This document shows positions 50,633 through 58,942 of a stretch of DNA of 64,000 bases, in pieces. How positions within the stretch are numbered: the stretch's first letter is position 1; the number at the start of each line of letters is the position of its first letter. This DNA is from Mesobacillus selenatarsenatis SF-1 (GTDB lineage Bacteria; Bacillota; Bacilli; Bacillales; Cytobacillaceae), in NCBI RefSeq assembly GCF_000813125.1, contig NZ_BASE01000044.1, forward strand, positions 62,001-126,000, written 5' to 3'. Under the pieces are notes generated by a model that worked only from the letters and a program-made list of their open reading frames with translations, did not search any database and had not been told where the DNA came from. Both the position numbers and the translations under genes were made by a program.

Positions 50633-53305
50633 TTATTTGGCAATAACAGCCTCTTTTTCGTTATTTCTCTCGTGACGGATCGTTGCCTGTGCAGCAGCCA
50701 GTCTGGCAAGCGGCACACGGTATGGAGAACAGCTTACGTAGTCAAGTCCTGCATTGTAGCAGAATTCGATCGAACTCTTTTCACCGCCGTGCTCACCGCA
50801 AATACCGGTCTTTAGGCCAGGCTTAGTCTGGCGGCCAAGTTCCACTCCTGTCTCGACCAACTTGCCCACTCCCTCACGATCAAGGACTGCAAACGGATTT
50901 TCTGGAAGGACCTTTTGTTCGATATACGCCTGAAGGAACTTTCCTTCAGCATCGTCTCGGCTGTATCCGAAAGTTGTCTGTGTCAAGTCATTCGTACCAA
51001 ATGAGAAGAAGTCAGCTTCCTCGGCGATTTGGTCTGCAGTCAATGCAGCACGCGGTATCTCAATCATTGTACCCACTGTATATTCAAAATCCTTGCCAGT
51101 TTCTTCTTTAATACTTTGCGCAGCTGCGTTTACCAGTTCACGCATTTCCTTTAACTCATTGACATGACCGACTAGAGGAATCATGATTTCAGGCTGTGCA
51201 TCGATACCCTTATCAGCCAAGTTCGCTACAGCATAGAAAATCGCTCTTGCCTGCATTTCGTAGATTTCCGGATGAATCATGCCAAGTCGGCAGCCCCGGT
51301 GGCCAAGCATTGGATTGAATTCGTCCAATTGGCGTACCTTCTTAAGCAATGCTTCCTTTTCCTTAAGCTCTTTCGATTCTGGGTCCTGGATTTGCAATTT
51401 GGTGATCTCGACAATAAGTTCTTCTTTATCAGGCAAGAACTCATGTAAAGGTGGATCCAGCAAACGAATTGTTACAGGCAGCCCCTGCATCACTTCAAGA
51501 ATCCCTTCAAAATCCCCCTGCTGCATCGGCAATAGTTCATCAAGTGCTGCGTTTCGCTCATCGTATGTTTCAGCAAGAATCATTTTCTGCACAATTGGCA
51601 CCCTTGCTGCGTCCATGAACATATGTTCAGTACGGCATAGACCAATACCGCCTGCACCGAATTCCAGGGCCTTGGCAGAATCCTCAGGATTATCAGCGTT
51701 GGCGCGGACTCCAATTTTACGTTCTTCGTCAGCCCATGCAAGCAATAGCTGGAACTCTTCTGAAAGCTCAGGTTCGATCATTGGGATTTCACCAAGCATG
51801 ATTTCACCGGTTCCACCGTCAATTGTAATGACATCACTATGTTTTACTACCACTTCGCCAACACGGAACTGCTTTTCATGAAGATCAATTTTCATAGCTT
51901 CACAGCCACAAATACATGCTTTACCCATACCCCGCGCAACTACAGCAGCGTGACTTGTCATTCCGCCCCGGCTCGTAACGACAGCCTGTGCAGCAATGAT
52001 TCCATGGATATCATCTGGAGTTGTTTCTGGTCGGACAAGAATGACCTTTTGACCATCATTCGCAAGCAGTTCTGCCTCATCAGCATCAAATACTACTATC
52101 CCGGTAGCGGCACCTGGTGAAGCAGGCAATCCTTTTGCCAGCTGATTGCGCTCGAAATCCTCATCAATACGGCGGTGCAGAAGCTGATCCAATTGTTCTG
52201 GATCCACGCGTAGCAGAGCGGTCTTCTTATCAATTATCCCTTCATTGACAAGTTCCGTGGCGATACGGATTGCTGCTTGAGCAGTACGTTTCCCGGTACG
52301 AGTCTGAAGGATGAACAACTCTCCGCGCTCTACTGTGAATTCAATATCCTGCATATCCTCGTAATGCTGCTCAAGGCGATTGCAAGTTTCAACGAATTGC
52401 TGGTAAACAGCAGGCATCTCATCTTTCAAGGTTTGGATTGGCTGAGGAGTCCTGATGCCTGCCACGACATCTTCACCCTGAGCATTGATCAAGTATTCAC
52501 CGTACAGTAGACTCTCCCCAGTGGATGGGTCACGGGTAAATGCAACACCAGTTCCAGAATCATCACCCATATTGCCGAACACCATACTCTGGATATTAAC
52601 AGCAGTCCCCAGATGTGAAGGGATTTTATTCAAGCGGCGGTAAACAATCGCACGCTGGTTATTCCAGGAATCAAATACTGCATTGATGGAAAGGAAAAGC
52701 TGCTCCTTTGGATCCTGCGGGAAAGGCTTTCTTGTATGTTTTGTCACGATATTCTTATAACCTTCAATGACTTCCTTCCAGTCCTCTGCTGACATTTCAG
52801 GATCTGTTTCATAACCCTTTTCTTCCCTGGTTTCTTCTAGCAAGCGTTCAAAAAAGAACGTGTCAACATCAAGGACGACGTCACTGAACATCTGGATAAA
52901 TCGGCGGTAAGAATCATAAGCAAATCTAGGGTTGTTCGTAAGCCTTGCCATACCCTCGACTGTTTCGTCATTCATCCCAAGATTAAGGATGGTGTCCATC
53001 ATTCCAGGCATGGAGAATACTGCTCCCGAACGTACTGATACAAGCAGCGGGTTCTCAGGGTTCCCCAGCTTCTTGCCTGATTTCTCTTCAAGCTCTCCTA
53101 GTGCTTCAAGTACCTGTGCCTGTACTTCAGCTGGGATTGTCTTATCAGCATCATAATAGGCATTACATGCTTCCGTGGAAATCGTGAAACCAAAAGGTAC
53201 CGGCAAGCCGATACTTGTCATTTCCGCGAGGTTCGCTCCTTTACCTCCCAGAATTTCTTTCATTCCGCTATTTCCTTCATTAAAAAGATAAACAAATTTA
53301 GACAT
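50633..53305 (-). CDS. ppdK: Pyruvate, phosphate dikinase
   Basis: 890 residues, standard length. Nucleotide-binding domain (1-350), phospho-histidine domain with G-G-M-T-S-H-A-A-V-V-A-R-G-M-G (catalytic His near 455, regulatory Thr two residues before), and the PEP/pyruvate barrel (G-L-C-R-T-E-H-M-F, T-I-R-L-L-D-P-P). It interconverts PEP + AMP + PPi and pyruvate + ATP + Pi. Its start overlaps the stop of the PDRP gene by 1 bp. GAGGAG serves as ribosome site. Confidence 0.96.
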   Translation of the reverse strand: MSKFVYLFNEGNSGMKEILGGKGANLAEMTSIGLPVPFGFTISTEACNAYYDADKTIPAEVQAQVLEALGELEEKSGKKLGNPENPLLVSVRSGAVFSMPGMMDTILNLGMNDETVEGMARLTNNPRFAYDSYRRFIQMFSDVVLDVDTFFFERLLEETREEKGYETDPEMSAEDWKEVIEGYKNIVTKHTRKPFPQDPKEQLFLSINAVFDSWNNQRAIVYRRLNKIPSHLGTAVNIQSMVFGNMGDDSGTGVAFTRDPSTGESLLYGEYLINAQGEDVVAGIRTPQPIQTLKDEMPAVYQQFVETCNRLEQHYEDMQDIEFTVERGELFILQTRTGKRTAQAAIRIATELVNEGIIDKKTALLRVDPEQLDQLLHRRIDEDFERNQLAKGLPASPGAATGIVVFDADEAELLANDGQKVILVRPETTPDDIHGIIAAQAVVTSRGGMTSHAAVVARGMGKACICGCEAMKIDLHEKQFRVGEVVVKHSDVITIDGGTGEIMLGEIPMIEPELSEEFQLLLAWADEERKIGVRANADNPEDSAKALEFGAGGIGLCRTEHMFMDAARVPIVQKMILAETYDERNAALDELLPMQQGDFEGILEVMQGLPVTIRLLDPPLHEFLPDKEELIVEITKLQIQDPESKELKEKEALLKKVRQLDEFNPMLGHRGCRLGMIHPEIYEMQARAIFYAVANLADKGIDAQPEIMIPLVGHVNELKEMRELVNAAAQSIKEETGKDFEYTVGTMIEIPRAALTADQIAEEADFFSFGTNDLTQTTFGYSRDDAEGKFLQAYIEQKVLPENPFAVLDREGVGKLVETGVELGRQTKPGLKTGICGEHGGEKSSIEFCYNAGLDYVSCSPYRVPLARLAAAQATIRHERNNEKEAVIAK

Positions 53306-54123
53306 CAGCCAAAACTCCTCTCACTTTTTAAAATATCGAGTATCAATCCTGCCGTTTCTTCGATCGCCTTATTGGAAACATTGATAACAGGGCAGCCAAC
53401 ACGTTTCATGATCTTCTCTGCATAATCCAGCTCTTCCAGGATTCGTTCATAGCTTGCATAATTTGCCCTGGCACCAAGTCCTAGCGCTTTTAGCCTTTCA
53501 GTCCTGATTTCGTTAAGCTTATCTGGCGAGATGATCAGTCCGACACATTTGCTTCTAGGTATCTGGAACAATTCATCTGGCGGTTTTACCTCAGGAACGA
53601 TTGGTACATTGGCTACCTTGTAACGCTTGTGTGCAAGGTACATCGATAATGGTGTTTTTGAAGTCCGTGAAACGCCTACCAGTACGATATCCGCTCTTAA
53701 AATGCCACGCGGGTCTCTGCCATCGTCATATTTGACGGCAAATTCAATCGCTTCAATCTTACGAAAGTATTCATCATCTAGCTTTCGCATCATTCCCGGT
53801 CGGTGGTTTGGCTCCTTATTGAACTTCTTTTCAAAGGCATTCATCAGCGGATTCAGTAAATCCACCGCATATATCCCTTCCTCTTGAGCCCTTTTATCAA
53901 GATAAGCCTTGAGTGCTGGAACGACGATTGTATAAGCAATAATCGAACGCCCTTGCTTCGCAACCAAGATGACGTCTTCAATATCTTCCTCGTCCTCAAC
54001 ATATGAATTTCTTCTGATATCAACCTGGCCCCCGTTAAACTGGGTTGCCACAGCCTTAACTACAAATTCTGCCGTTTCCCCGACTGAATCAGATACCACG
54101 TACACAACTTCCTTCATATCCAA
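53305..54123 (-). CDS. PPDK regulatory protein (bifunctional kinase/Pi-dependent phosphorylase, DUF299)
   Basis: 272 residues. P-loop-type G-V-S-R-T-S-K-T-P-L-S, and the DUF299 end region ..R-V-G-C-P-V-I-N-V-S-N-K-A-I-E-E-T-A. It phosphorylates (ADP-dependent) and dephosphorylates (Pi-dependent) the active-site Thr of PPDK. TTG start at 54123 or ATG at 54117. Cotranscription with ppdK is functionally coherent; in B. subtilis the homologue YqfL follows ccpN although ppdK is absent there. Confidence 0.92.
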   Translation of the reverse strand: MDMKEVVYVVSDSVGETAEFVVKAVATQFNGGQVDIRRNSYVEDEEDIEDVILVAKQGRSIIAYTIVVPALKAYLDKRAQEEGIYAVDLLNPLMNAFEKKFNKEPNHRPGMMRKLDDEYFRKIEAIEFAVKYDDGRDPRGILRADIVLVGVSRTSKTPLSMYLAHKRYKVANVPIVPEVKPPDELFQIPRSKCVGLIISPDKLNEIRTERLKALGLGARANYASYERILEELDYAEKIMKRVGCPVINVSNKAIEETAGLILDILKSERSFG

Positions 54124-54137
54124 AATACGCTCACTTC

Positions 54138-54791
54138 CTAGACAGATTTTTGCTCTGCGATTTCTAGATAAACCTTCGTAATGGTTGTTTTCGTTATTCG
54201 TCCGATGACTTCATATGAATCGGGTTTATGCTTGAGTTCACGGACGACAGGGAGAGAATCTATTCTGTTTGTTACAAGCTTTTTTGCAGCCTGGACCAAG
54301 GTTTCTTCAGGGTTCACCGTTATAATATTTGGCATCCTCGTCATGATGACGCTTACAGGCAGATCCTCCAGATTCTTGTTTCCGATGGCAGCCCTTAACA
54401 GGTCTTTCCTTGAAATGACTCCAGCCAGGCAACTTTCAGAATCAACAGCATAAAGCGTCCCTACGTCTTCCAGGAACATCTGGACAATCGCATCATAAAC
54501 AGAAGATGATTTTTGAACGACTATCGGATGGCCTTTATAGTCATTGACTTTAAGATTAAGAAATTCTGTCGGTTCAAACAGTCTCTCTCTGTCCTTATTG
54601 AAAAAATAGCCTACTCTGGGCCTGGCCTCAAGGCTGCCCGCCATCGTCAGAATCGCCAAGTCGGGACGGAGAGTCGCCCGTGTCAACTTCAGCTTTTCGG
54701 CAATCTGTTCACCAGTTATCGGGCCATCCTCCTTGACAATTTGAACGATTTCTTCCTGCCGTTTTGTTAGTTTAATAGAACTCACCACCAA
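54138..54791 (-). CDS. ccpN: CcpN-type repressor with HTH and two CBS domains
   Basis: 217 residues. Winged helix-turn-helix at about 5-60 (T-K-R-Q-E-E-I-V-Q-I-V ... T-G-E-Q-I-A-E-K-L-K-L-T-R-A-T-L-R-P-D), then two CBS domains (about 75-140 and 145-205). CcpN represses gluconeogenic genes under glycolytic conditions and senses adenylates through its CBS pair. First gene of the operon; start TTG at 54791 or GTG at 54788 (G-G-G-G-G upstream). Confidence 0.9.
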   Translation of the reverse strand: MVVSSIKLTKRQEEIVQIVKEDGPITGEQIAEKLKLTRATLRPDLAILTMAGSLEARPRVGYFFNKDRERLFEPTEFLNLKVNDYKGHPIVVQKSSSVYDAIVQMFLEDVGTLYAVDSESCLAGVISRKDLLRAAIGNKNLEDLPVSVIMTRMPNIITVNPEETLVQAAKKLVTNRIDSLPVVRELKHKPDSYEVIGRITKTTITKVYLEIAEQKSV

Positions 54792-55021
54792 CGTACCCCC
54801 AATAATTAATATGTAACATTATCAAGGATTATTTTAATGTGTTATCCTTATTAATTTATAGTATATAACATTTAGCTAAAAATCAAAAGAAAAGGTTTTG
54901 ATAATTCTTTGAATATATTAAAACAACAGCTTTTCCCGCGTTTGATTGGGATATTTTATTATTTAACAAACTTAAATATGTCATACTGTTTCTGGTAGGT
55001 GTAGGTTATTTGCCTTTACGT

Positions 55022-55625
55022 ACAGATTTTTGACTGCTTTGAAGGGAATCTGTCCGAACGTGATGCTACTTCTGACAGCTTTGAAGGAAATCAGGGTAAA
55101 GCTGTCTGAAACTGATGCTATTTCGGACAGCTTTGAAGGAAGTCAGCAAAAAGTTGTCTGAACTTGGTACTACTTCTGACAGCTTTGGAGCAAATCAGCG
55201 AAAAGCTGTCTGAACTTGGAGCTACTTCTGACAGCTTTGAAGCCAATCCCGGTAAAGCTGTCTGAACTTGGAGCTACTTCTGACAGCTTTGGAGCAAATC
55301 AGCGAAAAGCTGTCTGAACTTGGAGCTACTTCTGACAGCTTTGAAGGAAATTAGCGTAAAGCTGTCCGAACTTGGTACTACTTCTGACAGCTTTGAAGGA
55401 AATCAGGGTAAAGCTGTCTGAAACTGATGCTACTTCTGACAGCTTTGAAGGAAGTCAGCAAAAAGTTGTCTGAACCAGGGTTTCTACTGACAGCTTTGAG
55501 GTAAATCAGTGAAAAGCTGTCCGAACTTAGTACTACTTCTGACAGCTATGGAGCAATTCCAGGTAAAGCTGTCAGAATCTGGGCCACTTCGAACAGCTTC
55601 GGCGAAAATCAGCGAAAAGCTGCAC
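55022..55625. repeat. Array of about eleven 52-bp palindromic tandem repeats
   Basis: GACAGC starts recur at 55074, 55126, 55178, 55230, 55282, 55334, 55386, 55438, 55489 and 55541, i.e. every 51-52 bp, with degenerate units at both ends (55022 and about 55592). Each unit holds an inverted repeat GACAGCTTT..AAAGCTGTC around about 12 variable bases, so each forms a hairpin. No constant repeat/variable-spacer pattern, hence not CRISPR. It fills the gap between ccpN and exoA; 54792-55021 holds only the ccpN upstream region. Confidence 0.85.
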
Positions 55626-55647
55626 CAAACAATGAAAATAGCCATAT

Positions 55648-55674
55648 GAAAAACCCCCTCGAAATTTCGAAGGG
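55648..55674 (-). terminator. Terminator of exoA
   Basis: CCCTTCGA pairs with TCGAGGGG (one G-T), followed on the minus strand by GGTTTTT. Confidence 0.7.
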
Positions 55675-55687
55675 ATTGAAATAATAA

Positions 55688-56443
55688 TTATAAATCTAGT
55701 TCAAGCGTTACAGGGCAGTGGTCACTCCCCATGACAAAGCATTCTGCTCCTGCTTCTTTGATTGCAGGTGCCAATTTTTCTGAAACAATGAAATAATCGA
55801 TACGCCATCCAATGTTCTTTTCTCTTACTTTATTCATGTAAGACCACCAGGTGTAGATATCCCTAGCCTCTGGATGCAGGTGGCGGAAGGAATCAACGAA
55901 ACCGCCGTCGAGGAGTTCTGTCATCTTCCCCCGTTCCTCAACGGTAAATCCGGAATTCCCACGGTTTGGTTTTGGATTTTTCAAGTCGATCTCATTGTGG
56001 GCGACATTCAAATCACCGCAAAGAATTACAGGCTTAGTTTTTTCTAATTCAAGCAAGTACTCTCTGAGCTTGTCTTCCCAGGATAGGCGGTAGCCGAGGC
56101 GCGCCAGATCACGCTGAGAGTTTGGGGTATAGACATTAACGAGATAAAACTCTTCAAACTCTGCAGTGATTGCCCTGCCCTCATGATCGTGTTCAGTTGA
56201 TCCAATCCCGTACTTAACAGATAGAGGCTCATGTTTCGAAAAAACAGCTGTACCGGAATAGCCTTTCTTTTCTGCGTAATTCCAGAACTGATGGTACCCT
56301 TCCAACTCAAGGCTGATCTGGCCTTCCTGCAGCTTCGTTTCCTGTATACAAAAAAGGTCTGCGTCCGCTTCTTTAAAGAAATCTAAAAAACCTTTACGAG
56401 CACATGCCCTTATCCCATTCACATTCCATGATACTAATTTCAT
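55688..56443 (-). CDS. exoA: Exodeoxyribonuclease III / AP endonuclease
   Basis: 251 residues, complete ExoIII fold: W-N-V-N-G-I-R, C-I-Q-E-T-K-L, Y-T-P-N-S-Q, G-D-L-N-V-A-H, and the catalytic G-S-D-H-C-P near the end. Repairs abasic sites and 3' blocks in DNA. AAGGAG precedes the ATG. Monocistronic. Confidence 0.95.
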   Translation of the reverse strand: MKLVSWNVNGIRACARKGFLDFFKEADADLFCIQETKLQEGQISLELEGYHQFWNYAEKKGYSGTAVFSKHEPLSVKYGIGSTEHDHEGRAITAEFEEFYLVNVYTPNSQRDLARLGYRLSWEDKLREYLLELEKTKPVILCGDLNVAHNEIDLKNPKPNRGNSGFTVEERGKMTELLDGGFVDSFRHLHPEARDIYTWWSYMNKVREKNIGWRIDYFIVSEKLAPAIKEAGAECFVMGSDHCPVTLELDL

Positions 56444-56501
56444 AATTCCTTATTCTCCTTGATGTTTTTTCATACTTAGTTAAAACTCATATTCTTCTAT
56501 T

Positions 56502-57911
56502 CTAGCAGTCTTCAATCAGCGATTCTAATATGGCGATTCCCTTTTGTATGTCCTCAACCGGAGCATTCGCAAAAGAAAGCCTGAAGTGCTGCATTTTTTG
56601 GGTTGCGTAAATCCTCCCAGGATTAATCAACACACCATTTGCGAGAGCTTTCCTGTACAAATCAGGCAAGGAGATATCTGAATTCATTTTTACCCATATA
56701 AAAAATCCGCCTGCAGGCCTGTCCCATTCAGCAAAAGAGCTCAAGTGTTTTTCAAGTGCTTCCAATGCGGCATTCCTTCGTACCTTTAACTGTTTTCTTA
56801 CCTTCAATAAATGCTTCTCATACAATCCGCTGACTAACCATTCCGCGGCGGCTCGTTGGGATAAAGAGCTTGAACCATAATCGGTCTGCATTTTCAGGTC
56901 AGCCAGCCGGTCAATGACCGCTTCCGGCCCGGCAATCCATCCAATTCTTAACCCAGGGTTCAAGCTCTTCGACAGGCTGCCAAGATATAAAACATTTCCA
57001 TGCCTGTCATGCGACTTAATGGGAGACGGCGGAGGAGAGTCTAGCCATAGATCACCGTACACATCGTCCTCGATGATCGGAAGCTGTGCACTCTCTGCGA
57101 GTTTGAGCAATTGCTGCCTTCGTTTTTCTCCCATAAGAGTACCTGTGGGATTATGGAAATTTGGATGGCAGTATAACACCGATTTCCTACTGTGATGCGA
57201 TGCCTCTATCATCTCTGGGATGATGCCTTCCTTGTCCATCGGGATTCCATGGAGTTTCATGCCTGCAGATTGGAAGGTGGATAAAGAATATAAATAAGAT
57301 GGGCTCTCTAGAAAGACTGTTGACTCCCTTTCTAATAGACCAATCGAAATGAGGTGCAAAGCCTGTAAAGCACCCGAAACGACTAAAATAGATGAAGCAT
57401 GGACCATGATTCCTTTTTGATTAAGGTATTTAGCAATTGCTTCCCGCAATAGTGGATTTCCTTTTGGATCTTCATAGCCGAACGGCTCCAGTTCCTGTCC
57501 AACCTTAGTTAAAACAGCCCTCATTTCTTCCAGTGGGAATAAATCCTTCGATAGTTCTCCTTTACTCAGCTGAATCAAATTCTCATCGGCCTCTGCCAGA
57601 TTTATAGCCTGGACTGTCGACAGGCTTGCCTGATGGGTGCCTAGTCCCACTTGTTCATTCCAATTTACCGGTGGTGCAGACCGCATGAGTGTCCAGGTAT
57701 TGTTAATAACTACTGTTCCCATTCCCAGTTTACCTTCAACCAGCCCATCTGCTGCTAATTCATCGAGCGCTGTTACGATTGTGCTTCTGTTCACACCGAA
57801 TTGCTTTGCAAGGTCACGCTGACTCGGGAGCCTGCTGCCAACTGGCCAAATCCCGTTTGTAATCTGCTCTTTTATATAATCGATTATCACTTTGTATTTT
57901 GGTGCTTTCAT
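56502..57911 (-). CDS. MocR-type GntR/aminotransferase transcriptional regulator
   Basis: 469 residues: GntR winged helix at 1-70 (S-R-L-P-S-Q-R-D-L-A-K-Q-F-G-V-N-R-S-T), then a fold-type I aminotransferase-like domain (about 115-465) with the PLP lysine in G-S-L-S-K-S-L-N-P-G-L-R. MocR proteins bind PLP or PLP-amino acid and usually control the adjacent divergent gene, here an EamA transporter. AGGGAC precedes the ATG. Effector not determinable. Confidence 0.92.
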   Translation of the reverse strand: MKAPKYKVIIDYIKEQITNGIWPVGSRLPSQRDLAKQFGVNRSTIVTALDELAADGLVEGKLGMGTVVINNTWTLMRSAPPVNWNEQVGLGTHQASLSTVQAINLAEADENLIQLSKGELSKDLFPLEEMRAVLTKVGQELEPFGYEDPKGNPLLREAIAKYLNQKGIMVHASSILVVSGALQALHLISIGLLERESTVFLESPSYLYSLSTFQSAGMKLHGIPMDKEGIIPEMIEASHHSRKSVLYCHPNFHNPTGTLMGEKRRQQLLKLAESAQLPIIEDDVYGDLWLDSPPPSPIKSHDRHGNVLYLGSLSKSLNPGLRIGWIAGPEAVIDRLADLKMQTDYGSSSLSQRAAAEWLVSGLYEKHLLKVRKQLKVRRNAALEALEKHLSSFAEWDRPAGGFFIWVKMNSDISLPDLYRKALANGVLINPGRIYATQKMQHFRLSFANAPVEDIQKGIAILESLIEDC

Positions 57912-57929
57912 GTCCCTGCTCCATTCAAA

Positions 57930-57962
57930 ATTGGTTGGTTTTTATAAACCCCTATTGGTTGG
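57930..57962. promoter_or_regulatory. Candidate MocR operator: direct repeat ATTGGTTGG
   Basis: Two identical 9-mers ATTGGTTGG (57930-57938 and 57954-57962), 24 bp start to start, in the 137-bp gap between the divergent MocR and EamA genes. MocR regulators are known to bind direct repeats about two helical turns apart. Confidence 0.6.
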
Positions 57963-58048
57963 ATACATTTTACCAAGACCCAGTTATATTTGAAAGATAA
58001 AACTGACTATAGGAGTAAATTGGATGGTATTTAACAGAGGTGGTTTAC

Positions 58049-58942
58049 ATGAATATTAGAATGGGAGCAGCACACATGCTTGTTATTTTATTATGGGGAT
58101 CGGCCTTCGCGGGGATTAGGCATGGTCTCGAAGGATATTCACCAGAGCATTTGTCTTTCTTGAGGCTCTTGGTCGGATCAATGGCTCTTGTTTGCTACGG
58201 TGCAGTAATAAAAATGAAACTTCCGGAAATAAAAGATTGGCCTGTGATATTTTTATTCGGATTCCTGGGTTTCGCAGTCTATCAAACGGCGCTTAGTTTT
58301 GGTGAACTAACTGTCAGCGCCGGTGCTGCCAGCCTGCTTGTTTCGACTTCACCAGTTTTTATCGGATTATTAGGGAGGATGTTCTTCCAGGAGCGCACTG
58401 GGAAATGGTACTGGTCTGGCGCCTCCATCAGTATGGTAGGGATTTTCTTCATTTCTTTTGGCGCTGGTGGGGGTTTGGAGCTTGGTATTGGAGTACTTTT
58501 TATACTAATTGCTTCATTATCTGAATCACTTTACTTTGTCTTTCAAAAGGATTATTTAGATAAATATGGAGCTCTTCCATTCACAGCTTATACGATTTGG
58601 GCCGCCACCATTTTCATGGCTTTCTTTTCTCCTGGCATTGTGTCTCAGATTTCCGAAGCCCCGTTAGGAGCAACGATTAGTGCTATTTATCTCGGACTTT
58701 TCCCTACAGTGATTGCTTACTTTGCTATAGCCTATATTACAGCTCAATCCGGAGCCTCTGAAGCAGCAAGTTCCTTATACCTTACACCTGCTGCTTCTTT
58801 TCTGATTGCCTGGATATGGTTGGGAGAAGTACCGGGGATCATGACGATAGCAGGCGGTGTGATTACCCTTATAGGAGTTTCCCTGACCTACTTCAAAGGG
58901 AGGAGTGAAATGACAGAATCCTCCTTAAATATCAAAGCTTAG
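58049..58942 (+). CDS. EamA/DMT superfamily transporter
   Basis: 297 residues from the ATG at 58049 (GAGGTGG upstream). Ten membrane segments in two EamA repeats (about 5-135 and 147-283), first repeat with L-L-W-G-S-A-F-A-G-I and second with S-L-Y-L-T-P-A-A-S-F-L. Such carriers export amino acids or related metabolites. Divergent from its likely MocR regulator. Confidence 0.9.
   Translation: MNIRMGAAHMLVILLWGSAFAGIRHGLEGYSPEHLSFLRLLVGSMALVCYGAVIKMKLPEIKDWPVIFLFGFLGFAVYQTALSFGELTVSAGAASLLVSTSPVFIGLLGRMFFQERTGKWYWSGASISMVGIFFISFGAGGGLELGIGVLFILIASLSESLYFVFQKDYLDKYGALPFTAYTIWAATIFMAFFSPGIVSQISEAPLGATISAIYLGLFPTVIAYFAIAYITAQSGASEAASSLYLTPAASFLIAWIWLGEVPGIMTIAGGVITLIGVSLTYFKGRSEMTESSLNIKA

Noticed and set aside
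51279-51881. 200-residue + strand ORF inside ppdK
   Set aside because: Ser-rich antisense shadow of ppdK without start signals.
55022-55625. CRISPR array
   Set aside because: Period is 52 bp but there are no constant repeats separated by variable spacers; the whole unit, including the loop, is similar between copies, and there are no cas genes.
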